Assembly (NCBI GenBank): GCA_965368185.1
Contig: CBDULZ010000029.1
Location: 1-51,048 of the forward strand
Direction of reading: 5' to 3'
DNA: 51,048 nt
DNA from: Kriegella sp965368185
GTDB taxonomy: Bacteria > Bacteroidota > Bacteroidia > Flavobacteriales > Flavobacteriaceae
Below, one piece after another: positions 7,732 to 16,475 of the stretch. The position numbers were made by a program, and so were the translations under genes. The notes beneath the pieces are model-generated. The model was not told the origin of the DNA. It did not search any database and saw nothing but the letters and a program-made list of their open reading frames with translations. Numbering within the stretch: position 1 is the stretch's first letter; every line of letters begins with the position of its first letter.

Positions 7732-9789
7732 TTAGGTTATATGGCCCGGTGCGACTCGCATGATCCACATTTTATCATTATATGAATCATTTAGTTTGGA
7801 GTAGTAAGATACTAGGGCATTGTTCCAAGATTTGTGTTTTTTCAAATAAACATACCGATAGTTATTTTCGGGATTTATAAAGTAGCTTGCGCTTAGTCCG
7901 TATGAGTTCAACAATTTGATGAATTTTTTGGCATTGTTGGCGTTTGCAAAAACATTGGCTATGATATAGTAACCAGTTCCGATACCATTTGAAACTACCG
8001 TTTTTGATGCAGGTTCGGAGGAAGAAAGATTATCTTTAACAATGACATTTTGACGTAATACATCGGTGCCATATTGTAATGATTTCTCTTTTAACTTATC
8101 TACATTTTGAACATACGCATCATTGCTATAACGGTTATCTACATTCATAATCCACATCGCTTCGTTGTAGGCGCCGTTTAGATTGCTTTTATGGGCATCA
8201 ACGGCTTCTTCCCATGTATCGAATCGTTGCAAATACACGTATTTAAGCCCATTGTCCGGGTTGTCGATATAATTGGCATCTATTCCTTTTTGTCCAAGGT
8301 CATCTATGAACTTATCCATATAACGGCCTCCTTTATAGACATTGGCAACAACGTAATAACCATCTTCTACACCTTCAAGGTTTTTGAATTTTCGGCTTTT
8401 GACCTTACTTGTTGAAGGATAGGTGTTATTGGAGGCTACCGTCTGTGTAGATGAAACCCTTTCGTTGTTTCGGTTTGCTGTAACAACGGCGTCTTTTGCT
8501 TGGATTCTTTGTGCAGAATTAGTATAAACTACTCCATCATTGCTTGCGTTTTTGGTCAATGATGAAGGTTTGTCATGACCATTTAGAAATAGTTGTTCGG
8601 CCTTTTGTTCCAAGTCCGGCCGGTCACTTTTGGTTTCATTGCGAACCATGCGCATAACCATTTCAAAGCGCCTTTCTAAATCTTTTTTGCGATTTGATTC
8701 CAAGGAATCTTGGCGGAACATAAGCTCGGCAATGATGGCATCGTTCTCTGCCAGCTTCCTTTTTAATTCTTCAATTTGTTCATCCTTGGAAGTAGGAGCT
8801 TCGGTATCGTTATCCACCAACTGATCGACCTCATCTTCAAGCAGGACGCGATCTTCGGTTAGTGTAGGCGTGAATGAATAGGCAAATGAAATTTCATGGG
8901 TTACACCTAAATTATCAAAATCGGTGGAGAATCCTTTTTCCATGGTATAACCCAGCGAAAGCCTGCGGTTAATATTGAAACCGGCCCCTGCGGAAGCACC
9001 GTAGAAACTATCATAACCCCCTTGTAACCAGCCCAATTTGGGTAAGTCGAGAATTAAACTTCCCCCAAACGTAATATCGTTTTGACCGTCCATTCTTGCT
9101 CGTGCCAATGGCATCAATCGACCACTTTCCATAATTCCATCTGAGTTTTCAAACTGATGGGTATATTGTAAATGCCCAGAGTACGCTTTATCCTTAAATT
9201 CGGTGAGCGACTTACTGGTTTTTATATTATAGTCGACTAGATTTTCGGCGAATGCACCAAAGTCAAATTTTCCAAAGGAAATATTGAAACCTGGTTGGAA
9301 AGATAGTACGTTGCTATCTTCGGTGCCATTAAGCCTAAAGTCATTTGGATCTACAACATCGATACTATTTCTGTCAAGACCGGTACTATAGTAGGCTAAA
9401 TTTCCACCGAAAGTGAAATTGCTCTTGTCACTTAACTTTATTCCGTATGCATAGTTCGCCAGAACGCCTATATTGGAAACAGGCCCTACTTTTTGATTGT
9501 ATAGGCTTAGTCCGAGACCGCTTCTGTCTCCTATCCTCCCACTATAACTTAAAAAGTAAGTTTGGTCGTTGTCTTGAAATTGTACCGATTGGTTTCTGTG
9601 TAAAAGATTAATGTATGACTTATCTTCTCGAACCGTTGAGAAAGTCGGGTTTATCAAAAACCGGTTAAACTTCAAGAGGTTTTGTGGCGCTACCTTGTAA
9701 GGAAGAATAGGATCATCTTCCTGTGCACTTACTTTAGTAAGCGCAAGTAGTGCCAAAAATACTAGCGATATGATCTTGGTTAGTTTCAT
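7732..9789 (-). CDS. PorP/SprF-family type IX secretion outer-membrane protein fused to coiled coil and two SPOR-like modules
   Basis: The protein has 685 aa. A signal peptide (cut after KVSAQ) is followed at about residues 25-310 by a PorP/SprF beta-barrel-like region (LPYKVAPQNLLKFNRFLINP at its start, then Gly/aromatic strands). Residues 335-400 are a charged coiled coil (DEQIEELKRKLAENDAIIAE). Two copies of a roughly 85-aa SPOR-like module follow, near residues 470-555 and 600-685, each with GYY(V/I)(V/I)ANV, a YxxNPxNxxxYVYL motif and an MWIM ending. PorP/SprF proteins help secrete or anchor T9SS cargo such as SprB. Typical members are about 300 aa, so more than half of this protein is extension. 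The start lies 5 bases after the stop of the upstream adhesin gene, so the two are surely co-transcribed. SPOR modules usually bind peptidoglycan stripped of stem peptides; that role here is inference. Confidence 0.88.
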   Translation of the reverse strand: MKLTKIISLVFLALLALTKVSAQEDDPILPYKVAPQNLLKFNRFLINPTFSTVREDKSYINLLHRNQSVQFQDNDQTYFLSYSGRIGDRSGLGLSLYNQKVGPVSNIGVLANYAYGIKLSDKSNFTFGGNLAYYSTGLDRNSIDVVDPNDFRLNGTEDSNVLSFQPGFNISFGKFDFGAFAENLVDYNIKTSKSLTEFKDKAYSGHLQYTHQFENSDGIMESGRLMPLARARMDGQNDITFGGSLILDLPKLGWLQGGYDSFYGASAGAGFNINRRLSLGYTMEKGFSTDFDNLGVTHEISFAYSFTPTLTEDRVLLEDEVDQLVDNDTEAPTSKDEQIEELKRKLAENDAIIAELMFRQDSLESNRKKDLERRFEMVMRMVRNETKSDRPDLEQKAEQLFLNGHDKPSSLTKNASNDGVVYTNSAQRIQAKDAVVTANRNNERVSSTQTVASNNTYPSTSKVKSRKFKNLEGVEDGYYVVANVYKGGRYMDKFIDDLGQKGIDANYIDNPDNGLKYVYLQRFDTWEEAVDAHKSNLNGAYNEAMWIMNVDNRYSNDAYVQNVDKLKEKSLQYGTDVLRQNVIVKDNLSSSEPASKTVVSNGIGTGYYIIANVFANANNAKKFIKLLNSYGLSASYFINPENNYRYVYLKKHKSWNNALVSYYSKLNDSYNDKMWIMRVAPGHIT

Positions 9790-9794
9790 TGTAA

Positions 9795-12047
9795 TTATCT
9801 GATAACGGTTATCGTACCTTGTTTCAAAGTTTCAGAGGCCTTTTTTATTATGTAATAGTATACCATGTTTTGTTTGGCAAATGAAGTTGATGATTCAGGC
9901 CAATTATTTTGGTATCCCATGACGTTTAGAACCTCCATTCCTTTTGAATTGTAGATAATTACATTTACGTCGGATTTGTTCGAATAGGAATTGGGTATAG
10001 TCCATTGATCGTTTGATCCATCACCATTTGGAGTGATTACATTAGGAACGTTAAATACATCCAAATACGAAGCAGTAAATTGTTTTACTATTTCACAGTT
10101 TTCGATTTGTGCAACAAGAGTATAAGTACCTTCGGTTGTTAGCGTTATTGATGCTGTATTTCCAATCTCGGTATTATCACCGTTATACCAAGTATAACCT
10201 GTACCACCGTTTGCAGTAATTGTTTTCGATGATCCTTCGGGGAAAACAACATCGTTACCCGAGTCAATGGTTATCAAATCCTCATTTAATGAAGAAATGC
10301 TAATTTCATTGGAGGTTAACGGACATCCGTTTCTATCAATTATCAGGCGATAGGCAGCGGGCTCAGTAACAGTCAACTCCAGATCGGTTGAATTGCTCAT
10401 TGCAACACCGTTTTTGACCCATTCAAAACTTTCTCCCGTTAGATTTGTCGTTGTACTAATTGTAATGGAATCTGAAGCGCTACAATATACTAGGTCGGAA
10501 GCACTAATAGTAAGGGTCTCGCTCGACTTTAACGTGATTGATAATGTATTTGAAGAAATGTTATGGGAACCTATACCGGCATTTAATTGGTACTCTCCAT
10601 TTTCAGAAGTTTCGGTAAGGCTGATGGTTTTTGAGGTAGCTCCGTTGACGTTTGAACCCCCTTTTTGCCATTGATAGGCGAATGATGAATCAGCTAATGC
10701 TGCGGTTACATCGGTTTTAGTCCCGTCGTCTGCTATGGCATCTATATTCGAAATTTCCAATACTACAGTATCATTGGCACACGAATTATACGATGAGGCA
10801 TAATTGATGGTAATTTCGAAGGAGCTAGGCGTAACGGCCGTAAAGACTTCCGAGTTTTTCTTTGTGCCAGGGCAAGTACCGCCATTTTGAGTTACTTCTA
10901 CATAATATGAACCCTCTTCGGTAATTGACAGCGTATTTTGATTCGTACCTATAGTACTGCCGTTTCTATACCATTGAAAATTAGGGGTTGTGGCGGTAGT
11001 ACTAATACTTAGAGTTTCTGGCTGTGATGGCAACACCACTATGTTCGAGGGACTGGTCTGTGTTATTGTGAAATTGTCGGCATTGTTAATTGTTACTGCG
11101 GTAGATCTTTCGTTACAGATTCCCGTAGCGGATATTTCGACTTGATAGTCTCCTTCGAAACCAGTGTTACTAGCATCAACGATATAACTTGTACCTATTG
11201 CCCCTGTTACTTTTTGGCCGTCCTTATACCATTGGTAGCTCCAACTAGGGTCGGTACTATCAATACTTAATGTTTCGGTATCACCGGTGCACAAGGCAGT
11301 TTTGGTTGGCGTATTTATACCAACACCCATTCCAGTTGACCCAATTGTGACGTCAACAAAATTTGAATCGGTGTTACCTGAACCTGTGCAATTGGGTCCG
11401 TAATAGATAAAGGCTTGATAAATTCCAGATTCTAAAACATTCAGGGTGTGGTTGTTTTCGCCTGCAATGGGAGAACCGCTTTTATACCAAATATACTGAT
11501 AGGTCTCTGGGTTGCCAATGTTATCCACTTGCAGGGTTATGGGATCGGTACTACAAATTGTTCCTGGCGGGGTTCCGCTACCATCAGAACTAATGTTAAT
11601 GTTTGTGGTTATATCCATATAGTACATACTGTAGGCAGCAGATGCGACACTTGTGCTTGCAGGGTTGGTACTTCTTACCCTTAATTTATAACCCTCCCCA
11701 CGTGTTGTTGGTGGTATGGCAAATTCGAAACCAGGGTTTTGTACCGCGGTGTTATTACTGCTACGAGAAAGTTCGGTGGCAGAACTGAAGCTGCCGTTAG
11801 CATCGGATAGTTCTAAAATGAATTCATTTCCGGCATTAGGAGCTCCTGCCCAACTAACTTTGGCATAATACTCGTTGAACCCGCCGACACCCGCACAAAT
11901 AATATCCCACGGGTCACTGCCTGCAAGATTGGGATTATCTGCAGGTGTTGGGGCGTTGATAATGATTTGACTTGAAACACTGAGTGATACCATAAAGAAA
12001 AATAGGGGCATCAAAACTCGTACGTTGTAATGTAGTTTTGCTTTCAT
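9795..12047 (-). CDS. Secreted Ig-like repeat protein with gliding-motility-type T9SS C-terminal domain
   Basis: I start it at the ATG at 12047 (750 aa) rather than a GTG eight codons earlier, because the ATG gives a compact signal peptide (MKAKLHYN... to VSLSVSSQ). The body has repeated Ig/PKD-like modules with the sequence pattern YQW.K.G..(V/I).GA, for example near residues 190, 280 and 460. The last 85 residues carry NVITPNGDGSNDQW, the hallmark of the gliding-motility-associated C-terminal sorting domain, and end in TLKQGTITVIR. It is therefore probably exported by the type IX system and held on the cell surface or released. It heads a tight pair with the downstream PorP/SprF gene, so that protein may be its dedicated secretion partner. 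The ligand is unknown. Confidence 0.87.
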   Translation of the reverse strand: MKAKLHYNVRVLMPLFFFMVSLSVSSQIIINAPTPADNPNLAGSDPWDIICAGVGGFNEYYAKVSWAGAPNAGNEFILELSDANGSFSSATELSRSSNNTAVQNPGFEFAIPPTTRGEGYKLRVRSTNPASTSVASAAYSMYYMDITTNINISSDGSGTPPGTICSTDPITLQVDNIGNPETYQYIWYKSGSPIAGENNHTLNVLESGIYQAFIYYGPNCTGSGNTDSNFVDVTIGSTGMGVGINTPTKTALCTGDTETLSIDSTDPSWSYQWYKDGQKVTGAIGTSYIVDASNTGFEGDYQVEISATGICNERSTAVTINNADNFTITQTSPSNIVVLPSQPETLSISTTATTPNFQWYRNGSTIGTNQNTLSITEEGSYYVEVTQNGGTCPGTKKNSEVFTAVTPSSFEITINYASSYNSCANDTVVLEISNIDAIADDGTKTDVTAALADSSFAYQWQKGGSNVNGATSKTISLTETSENGEYQLNAGIGSHNISSNTLSITLKSSETLTISASDLVYCSASDSITISTTTNLTGESFEWVKNGVAMSNSTDLELTVTEPAAYRLIIDRNGCPLTSNEISISSLNEDLITIDSGNDVVFPEGSSKTITANGGTGYTWYNGDNTEIGNTASITLTTEGTYTLVAQIENCEIVKQFTASYLDVFNVPNVITPNGDGSNDQWTIPNSYSNKSDVNVIIYNSKGMEVLNVMGYQNNWPESSTSFAKQNMVYYYIIKKASETLKQGTITVIR

Positions 12048-12305
12048 AAGTAGGCGTAGTTTAGGGGTCACTACAAGTTCTATCGTTTAGATTTGGGTCT
12101 TGATAAAACGTATAATATGATTTGGTCACCTTGCGATATCGTATTAAAACCTAAGGGGACGATCATTTCTACAGTATTCAATAACAAATATGGATTATAT
12201 ATATGTTACCTAAAATATTATGTTGTGGTACTGAATGAATTTGTTGTGAAACAAGAGTATTTGTATGCTAAAGCGCATGATAAGAATCTATTTGACCATT
12301 TTCTT

Positions 12306-12313
12306 TACCTTTG
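12306..12313 (+). promoter_or_regulatory. Candidate flavobacterial -7 box of glnS
   Basis: TACCTTTG matches the Bacteroidetes TAnnTTTG -7 consensus 20 bases before the glnS ATG. No TTG lies at the usual -33 spacing (the nearest is 11 bases upstream), so this rests on the -7 element and its position. Confidence 0.45.
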
Positions 12314-12333
12314 TGTCCTCAAAAGCGTAATAC

Positions 12334-14016
12334 ATGAATGAAGTAGGTGAATCACTAAATTTTATAGAGCATATTGTGGAAGAAGATCTTCGCAACGGAT
12401 ATAGCGAATCGCAGTTGCGCTTCCGTTTTCCGCCAGAACCGAATGGCTATTTACACATAGGCCATGCGAGTTCAATATGTTTGAATTTTGGTCTGGGTTT
12501 GAGGTATAATGCACCAGTTAATCTGAGGTTCGATGACACCAATCCGGCGAAGGAAGAGCAAGAGTATGTAGATGCCATAAAGAGAGATGTAGAATGGTTG
12601 GGATATAAATGGGATACCGAACGGTATGCATCTGATTATTTTCAACAACTTTACGAATGGGCAGTGATGCTAATTAAAGAAGGAAAGGCATATGTTGATA
12701 GTCAATCGTCTGAGGAAATGGCGAAGCAAAAAGGGACACCTACGGAAGCAGGAGTTGATAGTCCTTTTCGCAACCGAACGGTTGAGGAAAACATCACTTT
12801 GTTTGAGGGAATGAAACGTGGAGATTTTGCTGAAGGCACGCATGTGTTAAGGGCAAAAATAGATATGAAATCAAGTAATATGTTGATGCGCGACCCTATA
12901 ATGTACCGAGTGTTACATAAGGAGCATCATCGAACAAATACCGATTGGTGTATTTATCCGATGTACGATTGGACACATGGGGAGAGTGATTATATTGAGC
13001 AGGTTTCCCATTCGTTCTGTACTTTAGAATTTGCGATGCATCGCGAATTATACGATTGGTTTTTGGATCAAGTTACCGACGAACAAAAATTGAGGCCCAA
13101 ACAACGTGAATTCGCTCGACGTAATTTAAGCCATACAGTGGTGAGCAAACGGAAACTACTTCAGTTGGTAGAGCAAAATGTTGTTAATGGATGGGACGAT
13201 CCTAGAATGCCAACAATTTCCGGTTTGCGCCGAAGGGGATATACCCCGGAGTCCATTAAAAATTTTGCGAATACAATTGGGATAGCAAAAAGAGAGAATT
13301 TAATAGATGTATCCCTTTTGGAGTTTCATGCACGTGAACATTTGAACAAGATTGCTCCAAGGGTCATGGGAGTTTTGAACCCCTTAAAATTGGTTATTCT
13401 GAATTATGAAGGGGACGAAGAATGGTTGGAGGCTGAGAACAATCCAGAAGATGAATCGGCAGGTTTTCGAAAGGTGCCTTTTTCCAAAGAGCTTTATATT
13501 GAGAAAGATGATTTTAAGGAGGAAGCCAACCGAAAATTCTTTCGATTAAAATTGGGGGGTGAGGTCAGACTTAAAAATGGCTATATCATTAAAGCCGAAA
13601 GTTGCTCGAAAGATACCGATGGGAATATTATTGAAGTGCAATGCACCTATGACCCTAAGAGCAAAAGCGGAAGTGGTACGGAGGAAAGTTTGCGGAAGGT
13701 CAAGGGAACCTTGCACTGGGTTTCAATAAAACATGCCATGGAGGCCGAAGTACGTTTATATGATAGGCTGTTCACAGACGAAAGTCCAGATACTCATAAG
13801 GATAAGAGTTTTATGGACTTTATTAATCCCGAATCGTTACAGGTGATTACGGGGTATTTAGAACCGAGTCTTAAAGATGCCAATGTGGGTGATAGGGTTC
13901 AGTTTCAACGACTCGGATATTTTTGTGTGGATCCAGACACTACTTCCGACAATTTGGTTTTTAATCGTACGGTCGGTTTGCGCGATGTTTGGGCCAAAAT
14001 TCAACAACGTAGCTGA
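12334..14016 (+). CDS. glnS: Glutaminyl-tRNA synthetase (GlnRS)
   Basis: The protein charges tRNA-Gln directly with glutamine in the cytoplasm. It has 560 aa, typical for bacterial GlnRS. The class I catalytic core is clear: PEPNGYLHIGHA with the HIGH motif near residue 45, LRFDDTNP shortly after, and VVSKRKL as the KMSKS-like loop near residue 270. The rest is the anticodon-binding beta-barrel domain. It stands alone between the divergent adhesin locus and a 339-base gap. With gltX at 16476-17984, glutamate and glutamine each have their own synthetase here, so the transamidation route to Gln-tRNA is not required. No Shine-Dalgarno sequence is visible. Confidence 0.97.
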   Translation: MNEVGESLNFIEHIVEEDLRNGYSESQLRFRFPPEPNGYLHIGHASSICLNFGLGLRYNAPVNLRFDDTNPAKEEQEYVDAIKRDVEWLGYKWDTERYASDYFQQLYEWAVMLIKEGKAYVDSQSSEEMAKQKGTPTEAGVDSPFRNRTVEENITLFEGMKRGDFAEGTHVLRAKIDMKSSNMLMRDPIMYRVLHKEHHRTNTDWCIYPMYDWTHGESDYIEQVSHSFCTLEFAMHRELYDWFLDQVTDEQKLRPKQREFARRNLSHTVVSKRKLLQLVEQNVVNGWDDPRMPTISGLRRRGYTPESIKNFANTIGIAKRENLIDVSLLEFHAREHLNKIAPRVMGVLNPLKLVILNYEGDEEWLEAENNPEDESAGFRKVPFSKELYIEKDDFKEEANRKFFRLKLGGEVRLKNGYIIKAESCSKDTDGNIIEVQCTYDPKSKSGSGTEESLRKVKGTLHWVSIKHAMEAEVRLYDRLFTDESPDTHKDKSFMDFINPESLQVITGYLEPSLKDANVGDRVQFQRLGYFCVDPDTTSDNLVFNRTVGLRDVWAKIQQRS

Positions 14017-14355
14017 TATAGATATTTCTTATTTACAGAATCGGGGATAATCACGAATACCTATTTAATATCGCTATTTTAAGCGCTTCTACAAGTGGAT
14101 TTTTAGTTTTATTTATAACAACACCTTTTTATTCTGTTCGTTGTTTGGGCGTTTCGATATTGCGCCTTTTTGGTTTTGTTGATGTAAGCGTCAAGATTTG
14201 GTGTGATTGGGTCAATTTCTTTTGATTTTACACTATAGTTTTGTGGATAGTAAATTTCGAAAATGTCGGGCAATTATTTTAACCTGGTATTAACGCATTT
14301 TTTGACTTTTCAAGTTTACCTTAGAATGAATATTAATTTTTAAATAAATAGAATT
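14017..14355. other. 339-base gap without a gene
   Basis: The stretch is AT-rich with stops in all frames and no tRNA-like folding or clear terminator after glnS. Near its end TACCTTAG (one mismatch to TAnnTTTG) lies about 30 bases before the YtxH gene and may be its -7 box. Confidence 0.4.
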
Positions 14356-14685
14356 ATGGCAAATGATAGTGGAAATATTTTGTTGGCGCTCTTAACTGGA
14401 GCCGCAATAGGTGCTGGGGTGGGAATATTATATGCTCCCGATAAAGGAACCAAGACGAGAAAGAATATAAAGAAAAAGGCAATTCAGGCAAAAGACGAAA
14501 TCGCTACGAGGGTTTCACATGCCACCGAGGAGCTAACAAAAACTGCAGATGCCAAAAAAGAAGATTTCGAACGAAGGTTGGAAGACACCATTTCGAACAT
14601 GAGCTACAAAGCAGATGATATTATTCTAACCTTGGAAAAAAAGTTGGAAGATTTGAGGAAGAAGAACGCACAACTTCAAAAATAG
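14356..14685 (+). CDS. YtxH domain-containing protein
   Basis: The 109-aa protein begins with a Gly/Ala-rich hydrophobic segment (ILLALLTGAAIGAGVGILYAPDKG, residues 9-32), the signature of YtxH-family proteins. The motif LYAPDKGTKTRK is followed by a long charged amphipathic helix to the C-terminus (KKEDFERRLEDTISNM). The family is linked to general stress responses in several phyla, but its biochemical function is not known. It heads a three-gene set: 3 bases separate it from the next gene, which overlaps the third by 4. The helix probably lies on the cytoplasmic side of the inner membrane; this topology is inferred. Confidence 0.85.
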   Translation: MANDSGNILLALLTGAAIGAGVGILYAPDKGTKTRKNIKKKAIQAKDEIATRVSHATEELTKTADAKKEDFERRLEDTISNMSYKADDIILTLEKKLEDLRKKNAQLQK

Positions 14686-14688
14686 TCT

Positions 14689-15039
14689 ATGGCTTTTGAT
14701 GAAGTAAAGGAAAGTTTTACCGAGGCAGAGGCGAGCATTCGATCGTACCTAGATAGTAGCCAAGAATATTACAAGCTAAAAGGGTTTAAGTTTTTGATGA
14801 GGGGTATTACCTCTTTTTCAAAAATTATTTTGGTTGGTGTTGTGGCGCTATTGGCTTTGCTGTTTCTTTCCTTTGCCGCGTCTTTTGGTATTGGTCAAGC
14901 CTTGAACAACACATTCTACGGGTTTTTATGTGTTGGGCTATTCTATCTACTGATAGGTATAATTCTCTATTTTGTTCGCCGTAAGTTGGATAAACCTTTA
15001 CTTAGGAAATTTTCTGAATTTTATTTCGATGACATATGA
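14689..15039 (+). CDS. Small holin-like / phage-holin-superfamily membrane protein
   Basis: The 116-aa protein has an amphipathic N-terminus (EVKESFTEAEASIRSYLDSSQEYYKLKGFK) and two strong membrane segments, near residues 44-66 and 80-101 with a short hairpin between them. The pattern matches the putative holin-X superfamily often found beside YtxH proteins in Bacteroidetes. Despite the name, no phage genes surround it, so a role in envelope or stress physiology is more likely than lysis. The ATG lies 3 bases after the YtxH stop. Confidence 0.75.
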   Translation: MAFDEVKESFTEAEASIRSYLDSSQEYYKLKGFKFLMRGITSFSKIILVGVVALLALLFLSFAASFGIGQALNNTFYGFLCVGLFYLLIGIILYFVRRKLDKPLLRKFSEFYFDDI

Positions 15040-15251
15040 AACATAAAAAATATACGTCGTTCAAGGAAATTGATAATGACTTAAGAATTTTGGCGTTGCA
15101 GCAGGAAGTTGATAAAGAGACGTTGAAACTTAATTTTAGAACTACTAAGAACAGATTATATCCGACGAACCTGATGGGAGGTTTCGGTGGAATAATTCAA
15201 AAACTAGTGATTTCGTTCGTGGCAAGTAAATTATTGAAGAGGTTTAGTTAG
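15036..15251 (+). CDS. DUF6327-like small protein
   Basis: This 71-aa protein overlaps the upstream stop through an ATGA junction, a sign of translational coupling. It starts KHKKYTSFKEIDNDLRILAL, continues with a basic helix (KLNFRTTKNRLYP), and ends with GGIIQKLVISFVASKLLKRF, a short membrane-associating helix. I recognise it as the usual third member of the YtxH/holin-like cassette in Flavobacteriaceae. The function is unknown. Confidence 0.72.
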   Translation: MKHKKYTSFKEIDNDLRILALQQEVDKETLKLNFRTTKNRLYPTNLMGGFGGIIQKLVISFVASKLLKRFS

Positions 15252-15283
15252 CGAGCCTAATTAATGGCTTTTTGTAAAATTTG

Positions 15284-15326
15284 AAGTGCCCGGTTTCGAA
15301 AAAGGAAGACCGGGCACTTTGTTTAT
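15284..15326. terminator. Bidirectional terminator between convergent genes
   Basis: A perfect 11-base stem (15284-15294 AAGTGCCCGGT with 15309-15319 ACCGGGCACTT) around a 14-base loop is followed by a T-rich tail on the plus strand and flanked by A/T-rich sequence on the other. It ends the YtxH cassette and the facing SPFH gene. Confidence 0.85.
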
Positions 15327-16246
15327 TTACTTTTGGGCTTTTGTTTCTTCATTTGTTCCCCGATCATATTACTTGCGGTAAACGAAGCGACCATATTGTT
15401 TAACATGTCACTTCCCGCTTGGGGAGAGTTGGGCAAAAGAATCAAATTGGTGTTGGTCTCTTCTCCTATAGATTGTAGGGTGTCGTAATGCTGGGTTACT
15501 ACGATGAGTGCCGAAGCTTCCTGTGAATTGATACCTACTTTATTGAGCACTTCGACCGATTCTTCCAATCCACGGGCGATTTCACGGCGCTGATCGGCAA
15601 TACCTTGTCCTTGTAAGCGCTTACTTTCTGCTTCTGCCTTAGCCTTCTCGACAATTAGAATACGGGCGGCATCGCCTTCGAACTGGGCAGCTATTTTCTC
15701 GCGTTCCGAAGCGTTGATACGGTTCATGGCTTCTTTTACTTGGGCATCGGGGTCGATATCCGTCACCAAGGTTTTTATGATGTCATATCCGTAGTCCAAC
15801 ATGGCGTCTTGTAGCTCTGATTTGACAGCGATGGCAATATCATCTTTTTTGACAAAAACGTCGTCTAACTTCATTTTAGGCACTTCTGCGCGAACCACAT
15901 CGAAGACATAAGACGTTATCTGGTCATGTGGGTACTCCAACTTGTAAAACGCTTCGTAAACCTTCTCTTTTATAACAACATATTGAACCGATACTTTCAG
16001 TTTTACGAATACATCATCGAGTGTCTTTGTTTCGACAATGACATCGAGTTGCTGGATTTTCAGTCCCAATCGGGCCGCGATTCGGTCGATCAAGGGTATT
16101 TTCATTTGCAAACCGGACTGTCGAATACTATGAAACCTACCGAAACGCTCTACAATAACGGCGGTCTGTTGTTTGACAATAAAGAAGGAGGAAAATAGCA
16201 CTATGGCACCAAGAAAAATGATTGGTATTAAAAGGAAATTGCCCAT
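15323..16246 (-). CDS. SPFH/Band 7 (stomatin-like) membrane protein
   Basis: The 307-aa protein has an N-terminal membrane anchor (residues 3-26, LLIPIIFLGAIVLFSSFFIV) followed directly by the SPFH domain (QQTAVIVERFGRFHSIRQSG) and a coiled-coil Ala/Glu-rich region (IVEKAKAEAESKRLQGQGIADQ). Length and order match QmcA/stomatin-type proteins, which oligomerise in the inner membrane and often scaffold or control proteases. No NfeD partner is adjacent. The C-terminal tail is basic. The gene lies downstream of gltX on the same strand after 229 bases that hold a bulged hairpin, so it may have its own promoter, though none is evident. Confidence 0.9.
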   Translation of the reverse strand: MGNFLLIPIIFLGAIVLFSSFFIVKQQTAVIVERFGRFHSIRQSGLQMKIPLIDRIAARLGLKIQQLDVIVETKTLDDVFVKLKVSVQYVVIKEKVYEAFYKLEYPHDQITSYVFDVVRAEVPKMKLDDVFVKKDDIAIAVKSELQDAMLDYGYDIIKTLVTDIDPDAQVKEAMNRINASEREKIAAQFEGDAARILIVEKAKAEAESKRLQGQGIADQRREIARGLEESVEVLNKVGINSQEASALIVVTQHYDTLQSIGEETNTNLILLPNSPQAGSDMLNNMVASFTASNMIGEQMKKQKPKSK

Positions 16247-16412
16247 TGGAGTAGTGTTTTAATTGTTAAAAATGAATATAGTAAGACTTTAGCATATTTG
16301 TAGTCTTTTCTTAATATTTGTTACAATTTTCACCCAGAAAAAGGAGATGAAATTTATAGGGGGTAATTACAATACGAAGTGCCAAAGCGAGCATAGGACT
16401 CTTTCGGCCTAT

Positions 16413-16451
16413 CAATTTTGGTGGCCGACAGGTCGGAAACCAAATAGATTG
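16413..16451 (-). terminator. Bulged compound hairpin downstream of gltX, possible terminator
   Basis: CAATTTTGGT (16413-16422) pairs with ACCAAA plus ATTG (16439-16444 and 16448-16451, with a 3-base bulge) and encloses a second hairpin CCGAC/GTCGG (16425-16429 with 16432-16436). It lies 25 bases past the gltX stop. No clean T-run follows, so processing or mRNA stabilisation is also possible. Confidence 0.45.
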
Positions 16452-16475
16452 AGGAAAATATTAATTGATACCTAG

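Noticed and set aside
12048..12071. GTG start for the Ig-like T9SS cargo, eight codons upstream
   Set aside because: The ATG at 12047 gives a better signal peptide, and the extra codons look like leader sequence.
12093..12341. An 82-codon plus-strand frame before glnS
   Set aside because: It covers the presumed promoter region of two divergent genes, overlaps the glnS start and has no recognisable features.
14689..15039. Holin-like gene as evidence of a prophage
   Set aside because: No endolysin, integrase, capsid or tail gene is near. The gene sits in a stress-type cassette known from non-phage settings.
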